Shown piece by piece: positions 1 to 11,052 of a DNA stretch of 64,000 nucleotides. Every line of letters starts with the position of its first letter. The stretch's first letter is position 1. Both the position numbers and the translations under genes were made by a program. The notes under the pieces are model-generated. The model searched no databases, had not been told where the DNA came from, and saw only the letters and a program-made list of their open reading frames with translations. Source of the stretch: Coniella vitis (lineage: Eukaryota > Ascomycota > Sordariomycetes > Diaporthales > Schizoparmaceae); contig WUJK01000002.1 of assembly GCA_011317545.1 (NCBI GenBank), forward strand, positions 930,001 through 994,000, read 5' to 3'.

Positions 1-92
1 TAAGTTAAAATACCTTTTTAAGGTTATTAGAACTTTATTATTACTTAAATTACCTAAATATAATATATAATTAAAACTATAGTATTAAACTA

Positions 93-431
93 TGAACGGG
101 CATCGAGAGAGCGTTCGTAGTTTCGATCCTAATTTCTATTATTAACTAACTTAAGGAGAGAAGTAAGAATAATATCTATATAGTAGTACGAGAGCTACTC
201 TTAAGTAGCTCTTACGTTTAGGATCTACCCGTAGATAGAGTTTTCTATAGGTTTACCGTCGATATAAGTCCTCTTATCGATAATCTTTTATATAGCTCGT
301 AAGCTGCTTAGGAGACGCTCTTATTTAGCGCTTATATAATACTAGTCTCTAGACGAGAAGGGAATATACTAATTAAGGCTTTATACCCTAATATACTAAA
401 GCCGTATATTTACCCGTAGGCTTATAATATT
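93..431 (-). repeat. LTR copy distal to pol (3' LTR of the minus-strand element)
   Basis: It aligns without gaps to 7015-7353 over nearly its whole length. It begins TG (aligned with TA in the other copy) and ends in TA, which fits a RIP-altered TG...CA terminus. In a hand alignment every difference between the two copies is a transition. The boundaries are accurate to within a few bases. Confidence 0.88.
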
Positions 432-439
432 ACCCCCCC

Positions 440-1858
440 GCTTAGGCCGAACGCCCTCCTATAAAGCCGTATATAGTATAATAGCTACCTAAAAAGCGTA
501 ATAATATAACGCCGCTATACCCGCCTACCCTATTAAAGGAGCCTTATCCTTATACCTAGCGAGTATAAAAAGAGTCTTATATTTATAAAGCTCCCTTTAA
601 CCTAGCTCTCGGCGAGTTTATAAGTTCTACTATTTATTATTCGTTAATAAAATAATAATAACGCCCTTAATTTAGTAAGCAGTTATAAATATAATATCTT
701 TACTCTTAAAGCTTCGAAAAAGTATAAATACCCCTTTAACCCCTATTCTAGGGGTTATTCCTTCCTCTTAATTAAACTAAAGCCCTTATAAGTTATACGA
801 AACTAACCCCTATAATAATAAGGTAAATATCGCGCCTTCCCTATTCGTCCTTTACTTATACTTAGCTCTATTAATAATATAAATATTACTATTCGTTCTA
901 AGTAAGTTAATATAGCTCCTACCGCTATACTTACTGCTGCCGCCTCCGCTATTACTATTAGCTTTATAGCTATTCCTATAGCGGTAATACCCGTAGCTAT
1001 AGCTATAGCTACTCCTACTATACCCGCTATTACTCCTATTACTATTATCCTTACCCCTACCGCCGCCTAGCTTAATAAAGCTATTAATAAGCTTATTTAG
1101 AGTATTATCGCTATTAACCTATAGCTCTAACCTTATATTACCCTCCCCGAGGGTATTAGGGACGAGTAATATTTACCCTATATTATAAAGGCTTTTAAGA
1201 ACCCCCTCTCCCTTTACCTATATAATATTAATAAATAGCGCTTTTCCTACTTTTTCGTAGCTCGCTAACTATTATAGCTAGCGCCCGTTATTTCCCCTAT
1301 AGAACGAATAAGAAGGGTAAAAACTCCGGCTATTCCTATACCCCCCTTTACTAAACCGACGAGATATATACCGCTATTATTATTATAATTAATTATTCCC
1401 TTACCTATAATACTTCTAACCCTAGTATATACTACTCCTTCTCTACTTATATCTTCCCGTACTTATATACTCTAGATACTCTCCGCCCCTAAGCCCTTAT
1501 TACTCTCGCTATACGCTATACCTATAACTACTTACCTAAGTTAGGTAAGACTTAGGCTAGCTATAACGAGGTCCGGTTATTAAATAATAAGTATACCCGT
1601 AGCGTATATACCTATTACTCCTTCCCTACTTATATCCTATTAACTTTATACTAGCGCTATAGCTATAAGCTTATATACTACTAAGCGGTAGCGCTAGAGG
1701 ATATTACCGATCTATTAGCAAAGCTTATAAAAGGGGGTAGTAAGGGTAAGGGCTTAATTAGTATTAAAATAAAGCGTAGTATTAATAATAACCTTTATTC
1801 TAATAAAACTAAGGAGAGTAATTCTAATAGTAAGGAGGAGGTAAGCGAGGATAAATAG
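440..1858 (+). pseudogene. Unknown plus-strand ORF remnant inside the retrotransposon
   Basis: A coherent plus-strand frame of 122 codons can be read from 1493 to the stop at 1856-1858. It is interrupted only by four TAG/TAA codons of the kind RIP makes from Gln or Trp. The readable part includes YNYLPKLGKT, then SYNEVRLLNNKYTRSVYTYY, then ALEDITDLLAKLIKGGSKGK, and ends in an Asn/Ser/Lys/Glu-rich tail finishing KEEVSEDK. Upstream (about 900-1080) the same strand is Ala/Thr/Ile/Pro-rich, but I could not hold one frame throughout. The region lies between the chromodomain end of pol and the distal LTR and converges on pol. I do not recognise the family. It may be an accessory antisense ORF of the element or a captured host gene. 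Confidence 0.5.
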
Positions 1859-1974
1859 GTAGCTATATTAGTATATATTTTATATATAATTTTCTTTTTA
1901 TTTATAATACTTAATTTCCCCGCTCTTCTTTTCTATAACTTTAGGCTATTATAATTTATAGCGCTATTATAGTA

Positions 1975-4900
1975 TTACTCGAACTCCTCGAGAGTAACTA
2001 TATCTTTAAATTCGGATAACGGCTATTAATCTAGTTAGTCCTATCCGACCTACTTAACTAGGACTTCGTATTATAGCGTTTCGTCCGTTTTCGTATAGCT
2101 TTTATATAGCTTATTATATACTCTAATAATACTTTCTACCTAATACTCGGGTTCCTTTCCCTCTTTAACTATAATAGGGTTAAGCCGGTATTCCCTTTAT
2201 ACCTATAATAGGAGCGGGTCTTATATAGCTCGAATTAGGAGATTTATATAGAAATAAGGGTAAATACCCGGCGGGATATCTAATTCTACTATATAAGGGC
2301 TAATAATATATATTACGGTATACTTATTATATAGCTAGGCTAACTTCTTTAAGGGGTAGTCGGTAGTAATATTTCGTAAGGAGAGCTAAACCTTATCGCC
2401 CTTAATAAGCTACTCTATAATTACTTATAATTTATTCGTAGATTCTTCTATTCGTTATTATATAACTACTATTATAGCTTAAGCGAAAGTAGTTATATCT
2501 TTAAGCTATTAAATAAAGTTCTTAGCTTAAACTCTAAGTATTCGCGCTAGTAATATATTATATTCTACCTATTCGATTAGATCTATATAATAGCTATATA
2601 GGATAAAAAATAGGCTAAGGCTAATTATACTAATATCCCTATTATTAATAGCTAGTTATACGCCGGGTAGGAGTATTAGCTAATCTAATTATATATATAT
2701 AACGAACGCTCGGAGGTAATCTATAACCTTTTAGTTTACCCTTTTTATAGCTTTATCCGTTTATAGGTAGAAAGCGGTGCTTAAGCGCTACTCTATCTTT
2801 ATAAGCTTATATAATCGGCGTTAGAACCCTCCTACTTAATTCGAGCCTCGGTTATTAACTATTACCTTAGGGAAATTATAGAACCGCTAATAATAATATA
2901 AGAACCGCTCTATATATACTTCCGCGCTTATATTATATATAGCTTTGAGTATAATAGCTTTCGTTAATCGGTTTATAATTACTATTAAGTAAGCCTTTCT
3001 TATATTATCTTTATAAGGGAGGTCGATTATAAAGTCTACGGATAACTCGCTTTATACCCGCTTAAATACTAATAGGGGCTTAAGAAAGCCCTTCCTCTAG
3101 TATCTCTATACCGTTTTACGTTTATAGATATCGTAATTTCGTATAAACCGCCGAATATTACGGTATATACCTAGCTAGAAATAGCCCCTTATTATTATCG
3201 TAATAATAATATCCCTTCCTAAGTAGCTAGATAGGGTAGAATTATAAATACTCTATATTAGTTTAGTATATAGGGGTTCCTAATCGGGTAACTAAAGCTA
3301 TTTATAGAACTTAAATAATCCTTTCTTATTAATTAAGTATTCCGCTATAAATACCTTAATAAGCTTACCTTCGGATATCTATAGATAAGGGGGAAAAGAG
3401 CGTTTACCCTTATAAATTACGCTTATAAGCTAGGAGTATACCTTATTATATAAGGTAGTATTATCCTATAAGCGCTAGAGCTCCTCTTATATAAAAACCT
3501 TACTACCTATTAATAATAGCTTATTATATATTATAACTTAGCTTATCTCTATTAATAATAAAAGCTAGATTTACCTATCGGTAAGGTATTCGTTAGATAT
3601 ATTATATAGTATATCCTACTTCCTCCTTAAAAGGGCGTTTAAATACTTACTAACTACTCCTATATAGTAGATTAAGTAATATCGAAAACGAGTTATTATC
3701 TCGGATTAATAAATTTACCTTTCGGTAAGATATTATAATATTATAAAATATTCGAGGTTTTTATAATCCGAGTAAATTATAAATAGTAATATAATACCCT
3801 TAAGCTCTATATCCTATACTCTTAAGTAATTAATAACGGTTAATAATTCCTTATTATAGATCTTATAGTTATACTCTATAGGGCTTAAGTAATACGAGTA
3901 ATATATTATCGGGTAGAGGATATTATATTCGTCCTTCTAAGAAAGGTAGCTGCTTAATAAGTAGCTAGAATAATCCGCCTTTAATACTATCTCCTTATCC
4001 GGATCCTATTAGGCGAATATAAGCTTACTAATAAAGAGACGCTTTAGCTATTCGAATATAGCTTCTTCCTACTCCCCGAACCTAAATAGGACCCCCTTTT
4101 TAGTTAAGGCTAAAAGGGGCCCTATAACTTCGGAATAATTAACGATAAACTAATAATAGAAGTTTATAAATCCTAGGAAGCTATAAACTCCCTTAACCGT
4201 CTTCGGAGCCTCCTAATCGTATATAGCGTATACCTTCTCGGGGTTTATATAAATCCCTACCCCCGCTTCGATAATAAAGCCTAGGTATTTTATCTCGGTT
4301 ACGCCGAATTCGTACTTAGTAATATCTAGATTTAGACCTACTATTTCGAGAGCGTATAATACTAGCTTTACCTTTACTCGGTAATCTTTAGCTATACCGT
4401 CGGTATATACTAGAATATTATCGATATAAGCTAAATAGAAGATATCTAGGTAGGGGCGTAGAGCGTTATTAATATAGCGCTAGAATATCGTAGGAGTACT
4501 TATAAATCCGAACGGGGTTATTAGCTACTTAAAGAAGCCGTACTTTATATAAAAGGCGGTCTTCTACTTATCTCCTTCCTTAATATAAAGCTTATAAAAC
4601 GCTATTTATATATCGAGCTTAGTAAAATATTTAGTATTTATAATATTAAATAGGGTTTCTTTAATAAGGGGGAGCGGGTAGTAATCGGCTTCCGAAATAG
4701 TATTAAGCGTATAGTAATCTATATAAAAACGGAGGCCGCCCTTTAGTTTCTTAATAAAGATTATAGGAGCTCCTATTAAGGAGTTATTAGCTCTAATATA
4801 GCCTATATCGAATAGCTTAATAAGAGTCTTCCTTAATATAATAAGTTCTTCTCTAGATATCCTATATAACGGGCCTTATAGGGCGTTTATAATAAACCTA

Positions 4901-5560
4901 TCCGCCTTCTTATATAGCCGAATCTTATAATCTACTCCCTCTTTATATAACGGTAGTACGGAAGCTATATCCTTATTAAAGAGGTTCCGGAACTTATAAT
5001 ACTTTAGGGGGAGTTTCTTATTAACCGAGGATTCTACTTTCGGTAATAGGGCCTTAGTAATATCGGCTATTATAATACTAAAAAACGCTATTTAAGCGGT
5101 ACTTAAGTATTTTACGCGCTAAACTTTACTCTAAATAATAAGGGTATTAATAAACGTATAATTAAAGTTCTTAGGGCTATATCCTTATTCCTAAACCTCT
5201 AATCCTCCTATTCGTTCGATATTTAAGCGGTACTTATAAGCTATATATATTACCCTTTCTCTTTCTACCTAAGGTTTTCCTAAAACGAGGTTATACTAAA
5301 AGCGGGGGATTATATAGGCTTAAATATAATATAAATACCCGTCTAAGTCTATATTAAGGTAAGTTATATAACGGATAACGGGCTACTTATATAATATTTT
5401 CTCCTTTAACGATTAATAAAGGGTCCTAAGCGGGATAGATATATACGGAAGTCTTAGCTTATATATAAGCGTCTCGCTTATAGCAGAATAATAATTATAG
5501 CTAGAATTAATAAATACTAAGATAAATAAAGTTAAATTATAAAATAGGTTTATTATAAAA
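1975..5560 (-). pseudogene. pol: RIP-inactivated gypsy pol (RT, RNase H, integrase, chromodomain)
   Basis: Minus-strand translation through stops gives an RT start resembling EGVDYKIRLYKKADRFIINA near 4860-4930. The RT core follows: LDI.IAFYKLYIKEGD near 4560-4630, PFGFISTPT, and the catalytic box read as YIDN at 4417-4428. Further on are YLGFIIEAG and VKGVYSFLGFINFYY. The integrase core shows LSVDFIIDLP near 3017-3047 and the second acidic block as VNNRGSN near 2837-2867. A chromodomain closes the gene, with EPEY.VESIIRVYNKLYKS and VG.D.LD..PLSEFKD at 1975-2155. The second catalytic Asp of the expected YIDD has become Asn through a TpG-to-TpA change. Domain limits are approximate. Confidence 0.85.
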
Positions 5561-5599
5561 TAATTCCTATTTATCTAATACTTTACTTCTTATAAGCTA

Positions 5600-6950
5600 A
5601 AGTCGAGATTTATAAGCTCCTATATATAACTTTATATAGGAGTAGCTAGTTTTCCTCCTATTCCTCGGTAATATCGTTAAGGTCGATAAGGTTAATATTA
5701 GCGATATTAATATCCGTCTCCTATATAGCTCCTAAGCTAATAGGCGGGTATATAGGTAGGAAGGGGTAATAAGCGATTCTATAATTCGAACGTTTATACT
5801 TATAATAAAGTCCCTACTTTTTCCTACGCCTAATCTCCGCTTAATTAACCTACTTTATATACTACTTATTAGCCTATAAAGTATTAATATTAGTTATAGC
5901 TATATCCCTATCGGGATTTATATAAGGGTTTTACGGTTTCTATCTATTTCCTCCTACTCGCTAGGTTATCCTAAAGCGCTATATTATAACTCCGGATAAA
6001 TAGCTTAAGGGTAAAGCGTAGCTACCGTCTCGGATAATAATATAGCTTTCTAGCTTAGCCGAGATATAGAACGCTTTCTTTACCTAATCGTTATATATCG
6101 ACGGTATTTCTATATTAATAAACTACGTATATAATACGCTATTAATAGCGCCCTCTAGGTATATTAACTTAACTAAATCCGGCTACTCTATACCGCTAGA
6201 GTTTATTAATAACTTCTCCTATTAGGAGAAGAAGTTAGGGAAGGATTAGCCTTTCTTCTAAGTAAAGCTCTTAAGCCTCTAAAAAGTAGCGATAATATAA
6301 TTCTTATCGTAATATCGGTAGCGGAGCTATTATAGGAATAAGGAGGGTTTCTAAAAGCTATACTCTCCTCCTATAATATAATAGCTCCTTACTATAACCT
6401 TTATATCTCCCTCTAGGTACTTATAGATTTCTTAGAACTTATTTATATAATTCCCGATAAAATAGGTATCTCGGACGAGTTTATACCTTATAATACGCTC
6501 TTAAGCTAGGAATTAAGTATATATACCCTTAAAGTTCGCTAGCTAAGAAAGGGGCTTATATTTAGGTATAATTATACTCTCTAGGGCCTTATTTATATCG
6601 ATATCGGCGTTTTTTATATCTTAGGAGGTAGGGGTATAGGTATCTTCTAATTCGTTAGGTACCGGGTTAGGGTATTCGGCCGCTATATTACTAATACTTA
6701 CTAATAGCTCCTATAATAATAGGCTACGGGATTATTCGATTTATATAAGTTATACTATAAGCGTTTCTAGGTTTTATATACTATCTTCGCGCTATTATTA
6801 TACTACTCCTTTAATAAGGTGCCGCTACTCTTCTATTATTTAAATAACTATTTATTATATAGTTATTATTATATTATTATTATCGTTATTCGCTTAGGTA
6901 GGGAGTTACCCGAATTACTCGTTATAAGGGTACGATATCCTAAAGCTATA
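5600..6950 (-). pseudogene. gag: RIP-inactivated gypsy gag with ruined zinc knuckle
   Basis: The region lies just inside the proximal LTR and upstream of pol on the minus strand, where gag is expected. At 5766-5810 the minus strand reads LYYKYKRSNYRIAYY, which superimposes on a retroviral-type C-x2-C-x4-H-x4-C knuckle with all four metal ligands turned into Tyr. That is the outcome of TGY-to-TAY and CAY-to-TAY changes. The rest of the capsid region is too damaged to delimit. The protease position between gag and RT was not identified with confidence. Confidence 0.62.
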
Positions 6951-7014
6951 CGCTAAATAAGTATATAAATACCGTTAAATATATAGGGTAAGTAGAAAAG
7001 AAGTTAGTTAAATA

Positions 7015-7353
7015 TAAACGGGTATCGAGAGAGCGTTTATAATTTCGATCCTAATTTCTATTATTAATTAACTTAAGGAGAGAAGTAAGAATAGTATTTA
7101 TATAATAGCGTAAGAGCTACTCTTAAGTAGCTCTTATATTTAGGATCTACCCGTAGATAGAGTTTTCTATAGGTCTACCGTCGATACGGGTCCTCTTATC
7201 GATAGTCTTTTATATAGCTCGTAAGCTACTTAGGAGATACTCTTATTTAGCGCTTATATAATACTAATCTCTAGACGAGAAGGGAATATACTAACTAAGG
7301 CTTCGTGCCCTAGTATGCCGAAGCCGTATATTTACCCGTAGGCCTATAATATA
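7015..7353 (-). repeat. LTR copy proximal to gag (5' LTR of the minus-strand element)
   Basis: This is the direct-repeat partner of 93-431. It keeps several unmutated sites (for example TTCGTGCC and TATGCCGAAG near 7304-7324) where the other copy has TA. It is therefore locally the less mutated copy there, while elsewhere the other copy is the less mutated one. Confidence 0.88.
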
Positions 7354-9400
7354 AACTCCCCTTTTAGCTAATAACGCTTTAGAGATAATATTTATATAAA
7401 AACCTTTTATTAAATATACCTTTTTAAGAATAAGGTTATATATTTTATTATTAAGGCACCGTTTAATAATTCGTATATTATATCCCTTAACTAGGAATAA
7501 GGTATTATCTATACTAATAGTTATACCGTTATCTTTAAGGACGAATAACCTATCCTTTAGAAGTAAGATACTATTAATAAGGTATATAGCTCTATAGTTA
7601 TCTAAAACGGTATTTTATAAAAGGTTATAATAGCCTTCCTCGATTATAGAGAAGGCTTTATTAAACTAGTTCTAAAAGAGTAGGTTTAAATTAATTACTA
7701 TTATAATTTAAGCTAAATAGGATTATAATAACTAAGATAAAGAGATTATATATATTATACTTTATATAAATATATATATAAAATATAGTATAACTAAAGG
7801 AAAAGATATAAAGAAATAGAGTATACGGGCGTTCTAAGCCCTATTTATCCTTCGAGGTATCCTCTTATATACTTATTATCTTTATTATTACTATTTATTT
7901 ACCTTAATCGGCCCGAACTACCTAAACTAGGAAAGTCTAATAGGTTCTAGCTATTAGGTAGCTATTTCTTTATAATAAGTTTACTAATAAGGTATTTATA
8001 TTACCTTAATCCTAACTTCTATTATATACAGTAGATCTCTTTCTTATTTAGTATAGCTTTTACGTTATCCGGTTTCGTCCCGTTATATCCCTATCTAAGC
8101 TATTAATAGGTTTATAGTTACTAATTATAGTAATAAAATAGAGTTTTATATAAATATTTATAGTTTAGATACTTCTTATTAATAAAGGATTTACCGAAAT
8201 TATCGTTTTATACCGAGTTAATATAAACTAATATACTAAATATATTAATACCTATTTTTAACCCTTTATTAGAGATTAAATCGATTAAAAGAAAGGTAGA
8301 ATAAGCCTTAAAGTAATATTTAATAGATAGGATATCCTTATTAATTACTTAGTTTATAATATAATCCTATAATATTCGAGTTACTTAGTCTAAAGCTAGG
8401 CGATATTAAATAGCTATAAGGAATAGCTCCGTAATATATATTCCTATAGCCTTAAGGAGGTTATTTACTTTAGCTTAAATATACGCCTATATATACTTGT
8501 TTAGCTATTTAAAGGCTAAAGTCGGATATCTAGCCTTCTCGAGAATTACGAGATATCTTTAGCGAATAAAGTTTTATATAATAATATCCGAAAGTAATAA
8601 TTCCTCTTTTAGTTTCTTTATAAGGTCCTTAAGTATCTATTAACCTTTAATCTTAGCGAGGTTTATATAAATAGGCTAAAATAGAGAGTTTAGGATTATC
8701 TTATTAATCTAGATAGCGATCTTTTCGATAGCTATTTTCTTCTCCTTCTTAGCTAATAAACCGATTTAATAGTTTCGGACCTATTTATTATAGAATCGCT
8801 AGCGTTATTCCTATATCGGAGGTATAAATCCCTTATCTAAGTTATTATAAGTTTTCTTATAATCGTTAAGAAGACCTTTATATAGTATTTTATCCGATTA
8901 TACTTATATAGGTATACTTAGACTAATTATTTATATATTAGGGTCTTTAGGGTTTATATCGGATTAGATACCTTTTTACTAATAATAGGCCCTAAGCGTA
9001 GCGTATTATACCGGAAAGGTAATAGAATCCGTATATTTTACTTAATATTTAAAGTCCTCTAAAGCTATCGTAAGAAAAGTAGGTCCTTATAGCTTAGATA
9101 ATCGATTTATACCGTTATTAGGGATTAAAGATATTAAATAAAAGTAATTTTAATTAGTAAGCTTATATATTTACTTAGGAAAAGGAGATTCCAGCCGTTT
9201 AGCTTATATCCGGGCTTATAACTAAGAAAATAAGGTATATATAAAGCTTAGTTATTAGCTAAAATAGGCGAAATAAAAGAGAGGTTAAAAGAGTATATAT
9301 CTTCTATATATCTAGCTATAAAAAAGAGCTATTATTCGAATATTTAAGTATCGCCGAAGCTATTATTCTGCTTATATAAAGCCTATTATTAGGCTAATAT
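7354..9400 (-). mobile_element. Second RIP-degenerate element, family uncertain (possibly a gag-like ORF)
   Basis: The segment continues the CA/TG-depleted composition but does not resemble the gypsy element. On the minus strand a long frame can be followed through RIP-type stops from about 8750 to 7850. It includes ILKDLIKKLKEELLLSDI, ILEKARYPTLAFK, AKVNNLLKAIGIYITELFLI and GTKPDNVKAILNKKEIYCI. The last is followed by a short basic stretch that might be a degraded zinc knuckle (near 8000-8040). A helical gag-type protein is my best guess, not a demonstration. The gypsy insertion at 93-7353 would separate this part from bases 1-92 and anything to their left. Confidence 0.4.
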
Positions 9401-9480
9401 AATGGCTTTCGGGTTAGGGTTGAATGCTACTTTCATAATATATACTATCTATTTAGTAAATATACTACTAGTATATCTCG

Positions 9481-9785
9481 CTTTTTTTCACTCTTTTTTT
9501 CACTCTTTTTTTCACTCTTTTTTTCACTCTTTTTTTCACTCTTTTTTTCACTCTTTTTTTCACTCTTTCTTTTCACTCTTTTTTTCACTCTTTTTTTCAC
9601 TCTTTCTTTTCACTCTTTCTTTTCACTCTTTCTTTTACTCTTTTCTTTTTACTCTTTTTTTTCTTATTCTATACTATAAAAAAGTTGAAAAAAGAGAGTA
9701 TGAAAAAGAGTGTGAAAAAGAGTGTGAAAAAGAGTGTGAAAAAGAGTGTGAAAAAGAGTGAAAGGAAAGAGTAAAAGGAAAGTAA
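9481..9785. repeat. 12-bp minisatellite in inverted orientation (hairpin-forming)
   Basis: From 9489 to about 9630 the unit CACTCTTTTTTT is repeated 12 times with a 12- to 13-bp period, followed by decayed units to about 9663. After a spacer of about 22 bp, the near reverse complement GAAAAAGAGTGT is repeated about 6 times at 9686-9760 and decays by 9785. The two arms can pair as a long imperfect hairpin. The array lies exactly between the RIP island and the GC-balanced DNA. Confidence 0.9.
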
Positions 9786-10077
9786 GAAAAACTCTGTGTT
9801 TTTGGGCGCTCCCGACGGTGCTAAAAGGAGAGGCTATGTACTGGTAGTGTACGAATTTGACTTGGTGAAAATTTTGATGAATTTGGATAAAAATTAAATC
9901 AGAAATGAAATATGGGACACTAAGCGCTGCAGACCTCCGTAAGCATAGGCGAGCGTAGCTGAGCGGACGGATCATCCCGGCCACTTGACACTTTCATCAG
10001 TGAGGCAAGAGTATGGACTTCCTCGAGATATGAATTGATTGAATATATCGTAGACAGGATGGAAACAGGTTTTGTTC

Positions 10078-10113
<36 letters not shown>

Positions 10114-11052
10114 GAGTACTTGGCGCTCCCCTTATTCTTATTGCAAGGTTTTTTTTTTTATGAATCAGGACCATCTGTGGGCGAGTGAATGGACTTGGTT
10201 GTTTTTTTTTTTAAAAAAAAAAAAATTATTTTTGAGAGCAGAGTAGAGCAGAGCAGAGTAACCAGTGGCGCGTCAAAGACCCAGCACAGCTACATGAACG
10301 GTTTTACATGCACGGCTGGGAGCTACATGAAAAACGGTTTAACAACACAATAATTTGGCAAACAAGTACATACAGGACATGGGCAAGGGAACAGAATATT
10401 TCTCCCTCGTTATCTCTGCCTGCTTATGACTGTGGTAACGTCAAAAAGAAATTTCGCAATGGTGAATGGAGCTGTGGATATTTCACTGGGCAAGCGGAAA
10501 GAAAAGGGGAGAAAAAGAGACATGGCCAGTCAAACCCATTCATAGCTACGGAAGGAATTTCTTGGCTATCTAGAGTATCCTATGAATCTGGTAACCCTGT
10601 GGGACAGGAAAATAATAAAAAAGAAGAAGAAGGAGAAAATAGATATGAGTGCCATCCATATATCCCAGTCAAGGTTTCCAGTCGTGCGCAACAGAAGAAG
10701 AAAGAAGAAAAAAAGAGAGCATTGTGGTATCAAAACGTAAGGAAACGCGTAAAACAGTCATTATCATGACGCCTCCAGCGGCTCAGGAATATGATGTCAG
10801 GCACCGCGATAGATCATGCAGTAAAACAAACAAAAAAGAAAAAGAAAAAAGGGACAGAGAGAGAGAGAGAGAGAGATCACACAAAATGTATCCTGCCAGC
10901 CAACAAGATGTTTCCAAAAGAAAAGACAAGCACATCTCATGCTTCATCAAAGTCAAGACAAGAAAACAGAAAACAGAAAAGAAGATTCCAAAACCCCAAT
11001 TTACTCTCCGCCTTCTTCTTACTCACTCATACTGCAGCTCGCAACCAGACCA
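9786..11052. other. Intergenic region with CT/GA microsatellites
   Basis: No gene is supported. The stretch holds a (CT)n tract at about 10079-10110, a (GA)n tract at about 10856-10876 and several A/T homopolymers (for example 10149-10159 and 10201-10225). Open frames here (such as 10308-10769) are low-complexity Lys/Glu-rich translations of purine tracts without a recognisable domain. Confidence 0.6.

Larger units (their letters stand above)
93..7353 (-). mobile_element. Degenerate Ty3/gypsy LTR retrotransposon with chromodomain (chromovirus type)
   Basis: Two direct repeats of about 339 bp flank an interior of about 6.6 kb. Reading the minus strand through stops gives, in order, a gag-like region with a zinc knuckle (5766-5810), reverse transcriptase (about 4130-4980), an integrase core (about 2837-3050) and a C-terminal chromodomain (1975-2155). 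This RT before integrase order is Ty3/gypsy, and the chromodomain places it with the chromoviruses. The bases flanking the LTRs are aacta (88-92) and aactc (7354-7358), a possible but imperfect 5-bp target duplication. The element is dead through RIP. An extra plus-strand reading frame lies between the end of pol and the distal LTR. Confidence 0.88.
1..9400. repeat. AT-rich RIP-mutated repeat island
   Basis: The stretch is dominated by TA dinucleotides, while CA and TG are almost absent: only isolated cases remain, such as around 94-102, 6829 and 7305-7316. CG survives in many places. No intact reading frame is present. On reading the frames of old transposon genes, stops fall where Trp or Gln codons are expected and Tyr stands where Cys or His is expected. 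This is what CpA-to-TpA mutation on both strands produces, the known signature of repeat-induced point mutation in ascomycetes. Such islands are usually H3K9-methylated heterochromatin, which is inference here. The left edge lies outside the window. The right edge is sharp, between about 9400 and 9480. Confidence 0.93.

Noticed and set aside
9410..9427. GGGTTAGGGTT next to the AT-rich island, like a telomere repeat
   Set aside because: Fewer than two TTAGGG units are present and coding-like DNA continues for 54 kb on one side and a transposon on the other; chance or a very old interstitial trace.
9402..9984. Open frames over the minisatellite (both strands)
   Set aside because: They translate the 12-bp repeat into HSFF and KECE periodic peptides; no gene character.
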